A stretch of DNA of 7,631 bases from Candidatus Iainarchaeum sp. (GCA_016186855.1 JACPKT010000104.1:1-7631), one strand, 5' to 3'. Positions 1 to 5,834 are shown, counted from the stretch's first letter. Translations and numbers: made by a program. The notes: a model not told the origin generated them from the sequence alone.

Positions 1-1148
1 ATAAGAAGAGTTATTTTGAGGGAGACAAAATGCTGGTAACCGCTTTTGCAAATAGTGGCAAAAAGCCGCTCAAAGATGGAGCCACTCTTTTGATTGAAAA
101 TGGCTCGCAAACTGTTTTAGAGGAAAAAATTTTTCCAAACAGTTTTGGGCTGTACAATTATGGGTACAAAATCAGTTCCCTTGACGTGGCGGGTGAAATA
201 AGAATAACTGTGCGCGCAGCTGACGAGTTCCAAAACACTGGTTCAAAAACATCGACTGTTTTTTTTTCAAAAGGAAGAAGGCTTAACAGTGGGCTTGAAG
301 TATCAGTTCTTTCATTGGACAAAGAAATCAGGAAAAACCAAGTGCAAAAAATAGAGGTGCTGGTAACAGACAAATCAGGAAAAAAGACCGGGGGCGCAAA
401 GGTAAAATTAACTTTTTCCAAAGGCCCAAGCTGGGTTTTGGAAGAAAAAGAGGAAGGAATTTATGTCGGCTCATTTAAATTAAGTGAAACAGTTTTGTCT
501 GGAGAACAGCAGATTTCGGTCACTGCAAAAAAACAGGTTGAAGGCGAAGAGCTTGAAGGAGAATTTGTGGAAAAAGTTTCTGTTCTGCCTCTTTCACTGA
601 AGGTTTTTGTGAATGGGCTTGCAAAAGAAAGTTATGGCGCTGGCGATGCAGTTGAGCTGAAAATATTTGCAGTAGCCGCAGGACGGCAGGTTTTGGTAAA
701 AGAAGCGAGCCTAACACTGGACGGACAAGAAGTGTTGCTGAAAAAAGAAAACGGTTTTTTTTCAGCAAAAATTATTTTTGGCGAAAACTCTCCACAAGAA
801 CTCCGTGTAAGCGCAGCTGACGAGTTCCAAAACAGCGGTTTTGTTGTTGTTCCAATTAAAATCACAGGCTACTCTTTGAATTATTTTTTTCAAAAAAACC
901 TTTTATTGATTTTTGCCGCTTTGGTTATCCTGTCGGCCTCAATAGCGGTTTCAGGGTACTTTACTGCCAAAAAAGAAGAGCAAGAAAGGTTAAAAAAGAG
1001 GGAAAAAGAAATCTTTAAGGAACTGACGGCATTGCAGAAAAAATATTTTGAGGTGGGCTTTATGCAGAGGCAGGCTTACGACAAAATGGTTTTAAAATAT
1101 GAAAACGAGTTAAAGGAAATCAAGAAAAAATTGGGCGGTGCAAAATGA
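1..1148 (+). CDS. Ig-like-domain type I membrane protein, 5' partial
   Basis: The reading frame is open to the left edge (first full codon at 3). The nine residues before the ATG at 30 (KKSYFEGDK) read as the start of an Ig-like strand, so that ATG is probably internal and the true start with its signal peptide lies outside the window. Numbering from that ATG, three beta-rich Ig-like domains span about -9 to 79, 88-186 and 188-278. Domains 1 and 3 both end in AADEFQN(T/S)G. A single hydrophobic segment at about 287-313 is followed by a basic, charged helical tail of about 60 residues ending in LQKKYFEVGFM....YDK (335-368). The expected topology is domains outside and tail in the cytoplasm. 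It overlaps the next gene by ATGA, which implies translational coupling. The next gene has the same architecture, so the pair look like tandem paralogues. The specific function is unknown; adhesion, cell-surface structure or sensing are all possible. Confidence 0.8.
   Translation, partial: KKSYFEGDKMLVTAFANSGKKPLKDGATLLIENGSQTVLEEKIFPNSFGLYNYGYKISSLDVAGEIRITVRAADEFQNTGSKTSTVFFSKGRRLNSGLEVSVLSLDKEIRKNQVQKIEVLVTDKSGKKTGGAKVKLTFSKGPSWVLEEKEEGIYVGSFKLSETVLSGEQQISVTAKKQVEGEELEGEFVEKVSVLPLSLKVFVNGLAKESYGAGDAVELKIFAVAAGRQVLVKEASLTLDGQEVLLKKENGFFSAKIIFGENSPQELRVSAADEFQNSGFVVVPIKITGYSLNYFFQKNLLLIFAALVILSASIAVSGYFTAKKEEQERLKKREKEIFKELTALQKKYFEVGFMQRQAYDKMVLKYENELKEIKKKLGGAK
214..237 (+). repeat. 24-base direct repeat, copy 1 (Ig-like domain end)
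   Basis: It is identical over 24 bases to 811-834 and lies in the same frame, 597 bases (199 codons) apart. It encodes the AADEFQN strand at the end of Ig-like domain 1. Such identity at nucleotide level, in domains that otherwise differ widely, points to a local duplication or gene conversion, or to strong constraint. Confidence 0.85.
811..834 (+). repeat. 24-base direct repeat, copy 2 (Ig-like domain end)
   Basis: Second copy of the repeat at 214-237, encoding the AADEFQN strand at the end of Ig-like domain 3 of the same protein. The flanking codons differ (T versus S before Gly). Confidence 0.85.
1032..1133 (+). other. C-terminal tail module, copy 1
   Basis: Residues 335-368 of the first membrane protein (numbered from the ATG at 30). 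Aligned without gaps to residues 360-393 of the next protein, 12 of 34 positions are identical, including L, Q, K, YF, G, M, YxK, Y and the closing L. The pattern, a helix, a G-x-M/I turn, then an aromatic-starting helix, resembles SHOCT-type short helical hairpins that mediate oligomerisation; that family link is an inference. Confidence 0.6.
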
Positions 1149-2356
1149 AAAAAACTGTTTTGCTGGCCTTGCTTTTTTTTTCAGCAAACGCATTTTCAAT
1201 AGGGTTTGAAACCGACAAGTCAGTTTATGAAAAGCTTGAAACGGTAATGGTGTCCGGCAACTGTTTTGGCACCGGCGCTGAAACAATTTCCGCAGTTTCA
1301 GACAGCTTTGAAATTTTTTCAAAACCTGTTGAATGCAAGCAGGACAAGACATTTGATTTCGAGTACAAAACAAGCTTTCTCGACCATTCAGGGGAATGGG
1401 TTTTGACTTTTTTTTCACAAAAAGAGCAGGCCACCAAAACTATTTTTGTGAAAGAGAAAAGGGAGGCGGGCTTTTTTCTGGTCAGGTTCTTGAGTCCAAC
1501 TGAAGGAAGGTACCAGAGAAACCAGAAAATAATTTTAAGCGTTGAAGTGATTGATGCTGGAACCCGCATTGCAGACTCCCAAGTAGTCGGGTGGGGTGCA
1601 AAAGGCGAAAAGCTGGTCTTCCAAAACAACAGCACCGGCCAATACGTTTTAGAGTACATTATTCCTCTTGACTCTCCAGCAAAAGATTGGCGGCTTGAAG
1701 TTTTGGCCCAGGCAAAAAAAGGTGAAAATTTTTTCGGCGGAATAGGGCAGCTTGGCCTTTCAGTCGAACCAGCTCCAATCATACTTGAAGTGCTTGAACC
1801 CAAAGTATCCTCTTTTGAGCAGGGGGAAAAAATCGATTTTGATGTCATTGTAAAGTATGCAAGTGGAGAGCCGATAAAAGAAGGGCAGGTGTTTTTGCAG
1901 ATAGGCGAAAACACACAAAATTTGGAGCAAATCACCCTCGAAAACTTTAAGGGAGAGTATTCAATTCCGTCAGGCGCAAGCGGTGCGCTGGAAATAGAAT
2001 TAAAAGCAGTTGATTTTGCGCAAAACTCCGGCATCCAAAAAATCAAAGTTGTTGTAGGCTGTTCTGTCACCTGCATCGTAAGACAGTATGGCCTGATTGC
2101 AGTTGCAGCAGTGCTGATTGGCTTTGCCCTCACAAGAATTGTTTTAATGCACTATGGCTTTAAGGGCAGGCGCAAGCGGCTTGAAAAGGAAAAAGAAAAA
2201 TTTGAAAACATAATCAGAGACCTTCAAAAAGAGTATTTTACAAAAGGCGTCATGCCTGCGAGCTCTTATAAAAAGAATCTTTCAGAGTACAAAAGCAGAC
2301 TTTTACAGGTAGAGCAAGAGCTTTCAGATCTTAAAAGAAAAGAGCAGGTTGAATAA
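1145..2356 (+). CDS. Secreted Ig-like-domain type I membrane protein with coiled-coil tail
   Basis: This 403-residue protein starts with a clear signal peptide (KK, then a hydrophobic stretch to about residue 18, AFS|IG-like cleavage). Three beta-rich Ig-like segments follow at about 20-105, 110-208 and 210-304; the last ends in AVDFAQNSG (288-296), the same strand signature as in the upstream protein. A membrane segment lies at about 314-337, then GRRKR as a positive-inside stop, then a charged helix containing LQKEYFTKGVM....YKK (360-393). Cysteines at 40 and 64 could form a disulfide in the first domain; two more (306, 310) lie just outside the membrane. The ATG overlaps the upstream stop by four bases, and GGTG at 1137-1140 is a plausible archaeal Shine-Dalgarno sequence. 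It is probably co-expressed with both neighbours. The biochemical role is not recognisable; a surface or receptor-like partner of the upstream paralogue is an inference. Confidence 0.85.
   Translation: MKKTVLLALLFFSANAFSIGFETDKSVYEKLETVMVSGNCFGTGAETISAVSDSFEIFSKPVECKQDKTFDFEYKTSFLDHSGEWVLTFFSQKEQATKTIFVKEKREAGFFLVRFLSPTEGRYQRNQKIILSVEVIDAGTRIADSQVVGWGAKGEKLVFQNNSTGQYVLEYIIPLDSPAKDWRLEVLAQAKKGENFFGGIGQLGLSVEPAPIILEVLEPKVSSFEQGEKIDFDVIVKYASGEPIKEGQVFLQIGENTQNLEQITLENFKGEYSIPSGASGALEIELKAVDFAQNSGIQKIKVVVGCSVTCIVRQYGLIAVAAVLIGFALTRIVLMHYGFKGRRKRLEKEKEKFENIIRDLQKEYFTKGVMPASSYKKNLSEYKSRLLQVEQELSDLKRKEQVE
2222..2323 (+). other. C-terminal tail module, copy 2
   Basis: Residues 360-393 of the second membrane protein: LQKEYFTKGVM, then YKK, then a heptad-like charged helix. 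It matches copy 1 over its whole length without gaps. The pseudo-KaiC C-terminus (3725-3811) has the same spacing of Gly, Ile/Met and aromatic residue (G462, I464, F469) but is much more lysine-rich. Confidence 0.6.
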
Positions 2357-2365
2357 AGTGGTCAA

Positions 2366-3814
2366 ATGAAAAACGCTGGCAAAAACGAAAACGGCGACAA
2401 AGCCAAAAAAAAAGGTTTTTTTTCCGGCCTGTTCGGAAAAAAAGAAAAAAAAGAACAAAGCCAGTTGCCGCCGGCCGGCACAACCATCGTTAAGGGAAAG
2501 GTAAAGGAAATAATGGTTGACTCGCCCCTTGACAAAAAATTCGAAGAGTACCGTTCCCTGAACTTGAAGATTCCAAAAATCATGCCAAAGCTTGAGGAAA
2601 AAATCCCAAAAAGGCTAGAAAAAAGTGCTTTAGAAATCGGGAAAGAAGAGCGCATTCGGCAAAAAAGAATGGGGAAAAAACTTGTCCTATTAATAATTCC
2701 AAGCGAAGAGTACCTCAAAAGCATAATCTACATTTTAAGGAACGCAAGCGCGTCTTATTCCAAAATCCTGTATATAAGTTTAAACGAGCTCTACGACAAC
2801 CTTATCAGAAACCTTCAAAACAACGGCATTGACATAAAAAACTTTTACTTTATTGATGCAATCACTCGCACTGCTCAGACAAACATTGATGAAAAATCCA
2901 ACTGCACTTTTGTCACTTCCCCAAACTCGTTGATAGAGCTAAGCCTTGCAATCAGCCAAAAAATTGACGAACTGGAGCCTGACCTCATAATTTTTGACTC
3001 GCTTTCCACGCTCTTCATTTACGAAAACGAGGCAACAGCTGTCAAGTTCGTGCACTCGCTCATTGGAAAAATGAAGGCAGTGGGCTGCGATTCAATCCTA
3101 ACCTCGCTGCAGGGCGACGCAAAGCGCGAGGCAATAAAAGACCTTGGAATGTTTGTTGACGAGTTTTTGACAATGTCAGAGTACCAGCTTTTGGCATTCA
3201 GGCTAAAAACCGGCTCTGAACTTATCCCTAAAACAGGTTCAAAAGACGAACTGCTGAAAAAAGAAATGGATACAATATTTCCCCAGAGAAAAAAGCAGTC
3301 AATTCTTGAACAGGAAAAACAGCAAATTATCCAGGAAATGAAAAAAATAAGGCAAGAACTCGGGGGAATAAAGCAGGTCTCGCCATCACAAGATTCAATC
3401 AAAAAACTTGAAAAAAGTATCGAAACCATTGAAAGAAAACCAGTGCAGCTAAATGCTTTGCAGGTACAAAAAGAGCTCGCAGGCTTAAGGAAAGCGGCTT
3501 TTGCGATAAAGTTGGCGGGAAAAAAGCCAGACAAAAAAGTCATGAGCAAGGCAATTGCAAAATTCAATTCAAAAATAAAAATAATTGAAAAAAATTCAAA
3601 AACTCCTTCAAAACAACCCGTACTGCAAAAGCCGTCCGCAAAAGAAAAACTAAAATTGAAAAAAATCTTCCAGAAAAAAAAGCAATCCGAAAAACAGGTG
3701 ACCACGCTCGAAAAAAAGCTCCAAGTGCTACGCCAAAAACTGCAAAAAGGAAAAATTTCCAAGGGAAAATTCGAAAAAGAAAAAGAAAAAATCGAAAAAC
3801 AGATGAAAAAATAA
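2366..3814 (+). CDS. Degenerate KaiC/RecA-fold protein with coiled-coil C-terminus
   Basis: This 482-residue protein has no signal peptide and no membrane helix. Residues 1-30 are Lys-rich and contain GFFSGLFGKK (17-26). A RecA/KaiC-like core spans about 104-285: strand KLVLLIIP (105-112), KILYISLN (133-140) in the place of the KaiC YITLEE strand, and a Walker B-like LIIFDSLSTL (207-216). The position of the P-loop reads PSEEYLKSI, with no GxxxxGK(T/S), so ATP binding in the usual way is unlikely. It resembles the archaeal KaiC-like proteins that lack a P-loop (DUF835/DUF7504-type), judged from memory without a search. Residues 290-482 are highly charged, Lys-rich and probably coiled coil, ending in LQKGKISKGKFEKEKEKIEK. 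The start lies nine bases after the preceding stop, so it is probably the third gene of the operon. A scaffold or adaptor at the membrane for the two upstream membrane proteins is an inference. Confidence 0.8.
   Translation: MKNAGKNENGDKAKKKGFFSGLFGKKEKKEQSQLPPAGTTIVKGKVKEIMVDSPLDKKFEEYRSLNLKIPKIMPKLEEKIPKRLEKSALEIGKEERIRQKRMGKKLVLLIIPSEEYLKSIIYILRNASASYSKILYISLNELYDNLIRNLQNNGIDIKNFYFIDAITRTAQTNIDEKSNCTFVTSPNSLIELSLAISQKIDELEPDLIIFDSLSTLFIYENEATAVKFVHSLIGKMKAVGCDSILTSLQGDAKREAIKDLGMFVDEFLTMSEYQLLAFRLKTGSELIPKTGSKDELLKKEMDTIFPQRKKQSILEQEKQQIIQEMKKIRQELGGIKQVSPSQDSIKKLEKSIETIERKPVQLNALQVQKELAGLRKAAFAIKLAGKKPDKKVMSKAIAKFNSKIKIIEKNSKTPSKQPVLQKPSAKEKLKLKKIFQKKKQSEKQVTTLEKKLQVLRQKLQKGKISKGKFEKEKEKIEKQMKK
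2414..2443 (+). other. GFFxxLFGKK element, copy in pseudo-KaiC protein
   Basis: It encodes GFFSGLFGKK within a Lys-rich N-terminus (residues 17-26). The run of Phe/Leu flanked by lysines could be a short membrane-binding amphipathic helix; E. coli FtsY begins with a comparable KKRGFFSWLGFG element that helps it bind membrane. The copy in the minus-strand KaiC-like ATPase lies at 5513-5542. At DNA level it follows an A9 run (2405-2413) and contains a T8 run (2416-2423). Confidence 0.6.
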
Positions 3815-3828
3815 ACTCGTTGTCACAA

Positions 3829-3837
3829 TATTTAAAA
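3829..3837 (+). promoter_or_regulatory. TATA-like box 1 upstream of the antitoxin gene
   Basis: TATTTAAAA, 15 bases after the preceding stop. A start of transcription about 26 bases downstream of its centre would fall near 3859, leaving a leader of about 9-18 bases before the candidate start codons at 3868 and 3877. It competes with a second box 16 bases downstream. Confidence 0.4.
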
Positions 3838-3844
3838 GAACAAC

Positions 3845-3853
3845 TATTTAAAT
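3845..3853 (+). promoter_or_regulatory. TATA-like box 2 upstream of the antitoxin gene
   Basis: TATTTAAAT preceded by an A-rich stretch that could serve as BRE. Its centre lies about 28 bases before the ATG at 3877, as expected for a leaderless archaeal transcript. It is too close to the ATG at 3868, which supports the start at 3877. Confidence 0.5.
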
Positions 3854-3854
3854 G

Positions 3855-3861
3855 TTTTTTT
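3855..3861 (+). terminator. T7 tract, possible archaeal terminator
   Basis: A run of seven T lies 41 bases after the stop of the pseudo-KaiC gene. Archaeal polymerase can terminate on T-rich tracts alone. Its position inside the promoter region of the next gene leaves it doubtful. Confidence 0.25.
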
Positions 3862-3876
3862 ATCTAAATGTTTGTT

Positions 3877-4113
3877 ATGGACACTATTACTGTCGTTGTT
3901 AATGATAAAGAGGAGCAAAATTTCAGGAAAGCCGCCAAACTGGTTTTTGGCAGTGGCAAGGGCAAGCTTGGGAAAGCCGCAACAGCGGCTTTGGGGCAGT
4001 GGGCGCAAAGACAAACAAAGGGAAATGAGGCCAAAATGCTTGAGCTCTTAGAAAAAGGGTTTAAGATGGGGAGGATAAAATACAAATTCAGAGAAGAACT
4101 GCATGAACGCTGA
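3877..4113 (+). CDS. VapB-like antitoxin
   Basis: Small protein of 78 residues (81 if started at 3868). The start at 3877 gives MDTITVVVNDKEEQNFRKAAK, the usual form of archaeal antitoxins that begin with a beta strand and a helix for dimerisation and DNA binding. It is followed by a KGKLGKAATAALGQWAQ helix and a C-terminal toxin-binding segment ending in LLEKGFKMGRIKYKFREELHER-type sequence. It overlaps the PIN toxin gene by 11 bases, the normal antitoxin-first order with translational coupling. The family expectation is that it neutralises the toxin and autorepresses the operon. No operator palindrome is obvious at the two TATA-like boxes. The assignment rests on sequence pattern and context. 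Confidence 0.75.
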   Translation: MDTITVVVNDKEEQNFRKAAKLVFGSGKGKLGKAATAALGQWAQRQTKGNEAKMLELLEKGFKMGRIKYKFREELHER

Positions 4114-4540
4114 GCCCAAAGAATTTTTTGTAGATTCAAACATTTTGGTTTATGCATTTGATGAATCAGAACCAAAAAAGAGGCTTATTGCAAAAAAAAT
4201 TGTTGAAGACATTACAAAAGGAGAAAAAAAAGGAATTGTTTCAAACCAAGTCCTCGGAGAGTTATTTTTTGCATTGACAAAAAAAATTGAAAAGCCGCTC
4301 AAAAAAGAAACAGCCCAGATTATAATCAACGGGTTAATTGATTCGGTTCACTGGAAAAAAGTAAATTATTCTGTTCACACGGTGAGCAAAGCAATAGAAA
4401 TATCAATTAAAGAAAACTTGCCGTTTTGGGACTCGATAATCCTTGAAACAATGCTTGAAAACAAAGTTTTTGCAATACTGACAGAAAACACAAAAGACTT
4501 TGCATCAAGACAAATAAAAGCAAAAAATCCGTTCAAGTAA
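4103..4540 (+). CDS. PIN-domain ribonuclease toxin (VapC-like)
   Basis: A 145-residue single PIN domain, the usual length for VapC toxins. The acidic metal site is visible: D11 in FFVDSNILVYAFD, E53 in QVLGELFFAL, and D110 in LPFWDSIILETM. The fourth position, often Asp in a TED-type motif, reads TEN (127-129), with D132 close by in TKDF. Members of the family cleave RNA (tRNA, rRNA or mRNA) in a Mg/Mn-dependent way when released from the antitoxin. The ATG overlaps the antitoxin stop by 11 bases and no Shine-Dalgarno is evident, so translation is probably coupled. In sampled lines the gene is around 30-35% GC, below the nuclease gene further along, which fits a mobile accessory module. It is convergent with the KaiC-like gene, with a 39-base gap. 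Confidence 0.85.
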   Translation: MNAEPKEFFVDSNILVYAFDESEPKKRLIAKKIVEDITKGEKKGIVSNQVLGELFFALTKKIEKPLKKETAQIIINGLIDSVHWKKVNYSVHTVSKAIEISIKENLPFWDSIILETMLENKVFAILTENTKDFASRQIKAKNPFK

Positions 4541-4579
4541 ATGAAAATCAGCAAAATTCCTTACAGAACTTGCAGATTC

Positions 4580-5737
4580 TTAGCCCTCCGTAAAAATCTC
4601 TTGGTTGATGAATATTTCTATCCCGTGCTGGCCGATGTTGTAGGGAGTGAGTTTTCGCACGTGCTTTGAGCTTCGCAGTTTTAGTATTTCCATTGCGCGC
4701 TGGCGCAGGTTGTGGATTTTTATGTTGTAAAAAACTATTACCCCGTCAGCAAGAAATTCTTCTATTCCAGAGCGCGAGTAAACCCCGGGGTCTTGCTCGG
4801 TTTCGCCTAAAACAATGTTTATGGAATTATAGCTTTCAAGCGTTTCAAACAAGTGGCGAAGATACTGGCGGTACCCTTGCTCGTTTTCCATGAATGCAAT
4901 TGAAAGCGCTGAAAGTGAGTCAACAACCACCCGGTCTGGCTTGAAGGGCAAATTGAACTGGAAAGGCAGGTCAAACTGGTCAAGCTCAATATACAGGCCG
5001 CCGCGCTCTCTTGTAAGAGTTGCCTCAACCGCCCTTGCAATAGTGAGCGGGTCGATTTTGATTATTGCAAGTTTTTGCTCGTCCTCCATTTTTTCAAGGT
5101 CCCAGCCATAGTTTTGCATCAGATTTTCACGCATTTTTTCAGGCTGTTCTTCAAGAGTAATGTAAACCCCCCTTTCTCCGTGGAGCGCGCCATTGTAGAG
5201 TGACTGCATGCTAAAAGTTGTTTTTCCTGTGCCGCATCCGCCGGACAAAAGCACTGTGTCGCCACGCTTTAGTCCTCCCCGCTCAATTAGCTTGTCAAAA
5301 TCGCTCACCCTCAAAGGCATTATTTCCCTAAAAATTGTTTTTCTTGAACGCGCTTCAAACCCGCTAACCTGTGCGGTTACGGTTGTGTCAAAAAAATTCA
5401 GTGACTCGCTTTTTAGTTGCCTAGGGGGTTCAAAAACTTTTTCCATTCGCTTTTCTGTTTTTTCCAATTTTGCTTGCGGAATTTTTTTCTTCAGCTTTTC
5501 TTCTTGAGTGTTTTTTTTTCCAAACAAAAAGCCAAAAAAACCCATTTTCTTTTTTTCAGCAGCCCCGTGCTTTTCCTCTGTCAGCGTTTTTTTCCCCGCT
5601 TTGGCGGAGCCGACCACATCTTTGGCTTCAAAAGAATCCAGGCCAACATCACTTAGGCTTTTGATTATTTCATCCTCTGAAGTTGATTCAAGCATCCTTT
5701 TAGTGGCGTCCACGAGGCGGTCTTTTTTTTTGTTCAT
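4580..5737 (-). CDS. KaiC-like RecA-superfamily ATPase
   Basis: The protein has 385 residues from the ATG at 5737; an upstream in-frame TTG at 5743 is less likely because the TATA box predicts transcription from about 5742. Residues 5-46 form a small helical domain (DEIIKSLSDVGLDSFEAKDVV, UBA-like in look). Next comes a Lys-rich linker with GFFGFLFGKK (66-75). The KaiC core runs from about 138: VSDFDKLIERGGLKRGDTVLLSG, Walker A GGCGTGKTT (166-174), YITLEEQPEKM with the likely catalytic glutamates (196/197), and Walker B RVVVDSLSAL (D273). It closes with the family signatures EEFLADGVIVF and MEILKLRSSKH...TPYNIGQHGIEIF. An aromatic-rich stretch precedes Walker B. KaiC-type proteins bind and hydrolyse ATP and often act in signalling or assembly (for example ArlH/FlaH). 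The partner here is unknown; the shared GFFxxLFGKK element points to the pseudo-KaiC gene. Confidence 0.88.
   Translation of the reverse strand: MNKKKDRLVDATKRMLESTSEDEIIKSLSDVGLDSFEAKDVVGSAKAGKKTLTEEKHGAAEKKKMGFFGFLFGKKNTQEEKLKKKIPQAKLEKTEKRMEKVFEPPRQLKSESLNFFDTTVTAQVSGFEARSRKTIFREIMPLRVSDFDKLIERGGLKRGDTVLLSGGCGTGKTTFSMQSLYNGALHGERGVYITLEEQPEKMRENLMQNYGWDLEKMEDEQKLAIIKIDPLTIARAVEATLTRERGGLYIELDQFDLPFQFNLPFKPDRVVVDSLSALSIAFMENEQGYRQYLRHLFETLESYNSINIVLGETEQDPGVYSRSGIEEFLADGVIVFYNIKIHNLRQRAMEILKLRSSKHVRKLTPYNIGQHGIEIFINQEIFTEG
5513..5542 (-). other. GFFxxLFGKK element, copy in KaiC-like ATPase
   Basis: It encodes GFFGFLFGKK, residues 66-75 of the ATPase, between the N-terminal helical domain and the ATPase core and again flanked by lysines. 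Eight of ten residues match the copy at 2414-2443. Confidence 0.6.
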
Positions 5738-5764
5738 AAACAAGTAAAATTACGCAAAAAGTGC

Positions 5765-5771
5765 TATAAAA
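5765..5771 (-). promoter_or_regulatory. TATA box for the KaiC-like gene
   Basis: On the minus strand it reads TTTATAG. About 26 bases downstream of its centre is position 5742, five bases before the ATG at 5737. This implies a near-leaderless mRNA and decides the start in favour of ATG over the TTG at 5743. Confidence 0.55.
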
Positions 5772-5807
5772 GAGTTTGTCAGCCCACCGGAAACTGGCCT
5801 TGAAAGC

Positions 5808-5815
5808 TATTAAAA
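5808..5815 (+). promoter_or_regulatory. TATA box for the RecJ-like gene
   Basis: TATTAAAA, centred about 26 bases before the ATG at 5838. The transcript would start at or next to that ATG (leaderless), which argues against the in-frame TTG at 5820. It is divergent from the KaiC-like promoter, with about 37 bases between the two boxes. Confidence 0.6.
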
Positions 5816-5834
5816 TTCTTTGAAAGAATTCTTT
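5814..5834 (+). repeat. Overlapping palindromes between TATA box and start codon
   Basis: 5814-5830 is a perfect inverted repeat, AATTCTTT-G-AAAGAATT. 5823-5834 (AAAGAATTCTTT) is a second perfect palindrome sharing the right arm. AATTCTTT therefore occurs twice in direct orientation (5814-5821 and 5827-5834). The site overlaps the TATA edge and the predicted initiation region, a position where a bound repressor would block initiation. An operator role is an inference. Confidence 0.45.

Noticed and set aside
30..32. ATG as the true start of the first gene
   Set aside because: The frame is open to the left edge, the preceding residues fit an Ig-like strand, and no signal peptide follows this ATG although the protein has a membrane anchor.
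1225..2133. Long minus-strand open frame of about 300 codons
   Set aside because: It lies wholly antisense to the membrane-protein gene at 1145-2356, which has a signal peptide, domains and membrane segment; the antisense protein shows no recognisable domain.
3019..3762. Minus-strand open frame of about 247 codons, Phe/Ser-rich
   Set aside because: It is the mirror of the Lys-rich coiled-coil region on the plus strand; its composition follows from AAA/GAA codons read backwards.
4541..4579. Terminator hairpin between the convergent toxin and KaiC-like genes
   Set aside because: No stem-loop and no T run longer than four on either strand.
4541..4669. Plus-strand frame starting ATG directly after the toxin stop, 42 codons
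   Set aside because: Nearly all of it overlaps the C-terminus of the KaiC-like gene on the other strand, and no promoter or domain supports it.
5741..5743. TTG start for the KaiC-like gene
   Set aside because: Predicted transcription starts at about this base; the ATG six bases further on is the better start.
5820..5822. TTG start for the nuclease gene
   Set aside because: It lies only about 8 bases from the TATA box centre and inside the palindrome; the ATG at 5838 is at the expected 26 bases.
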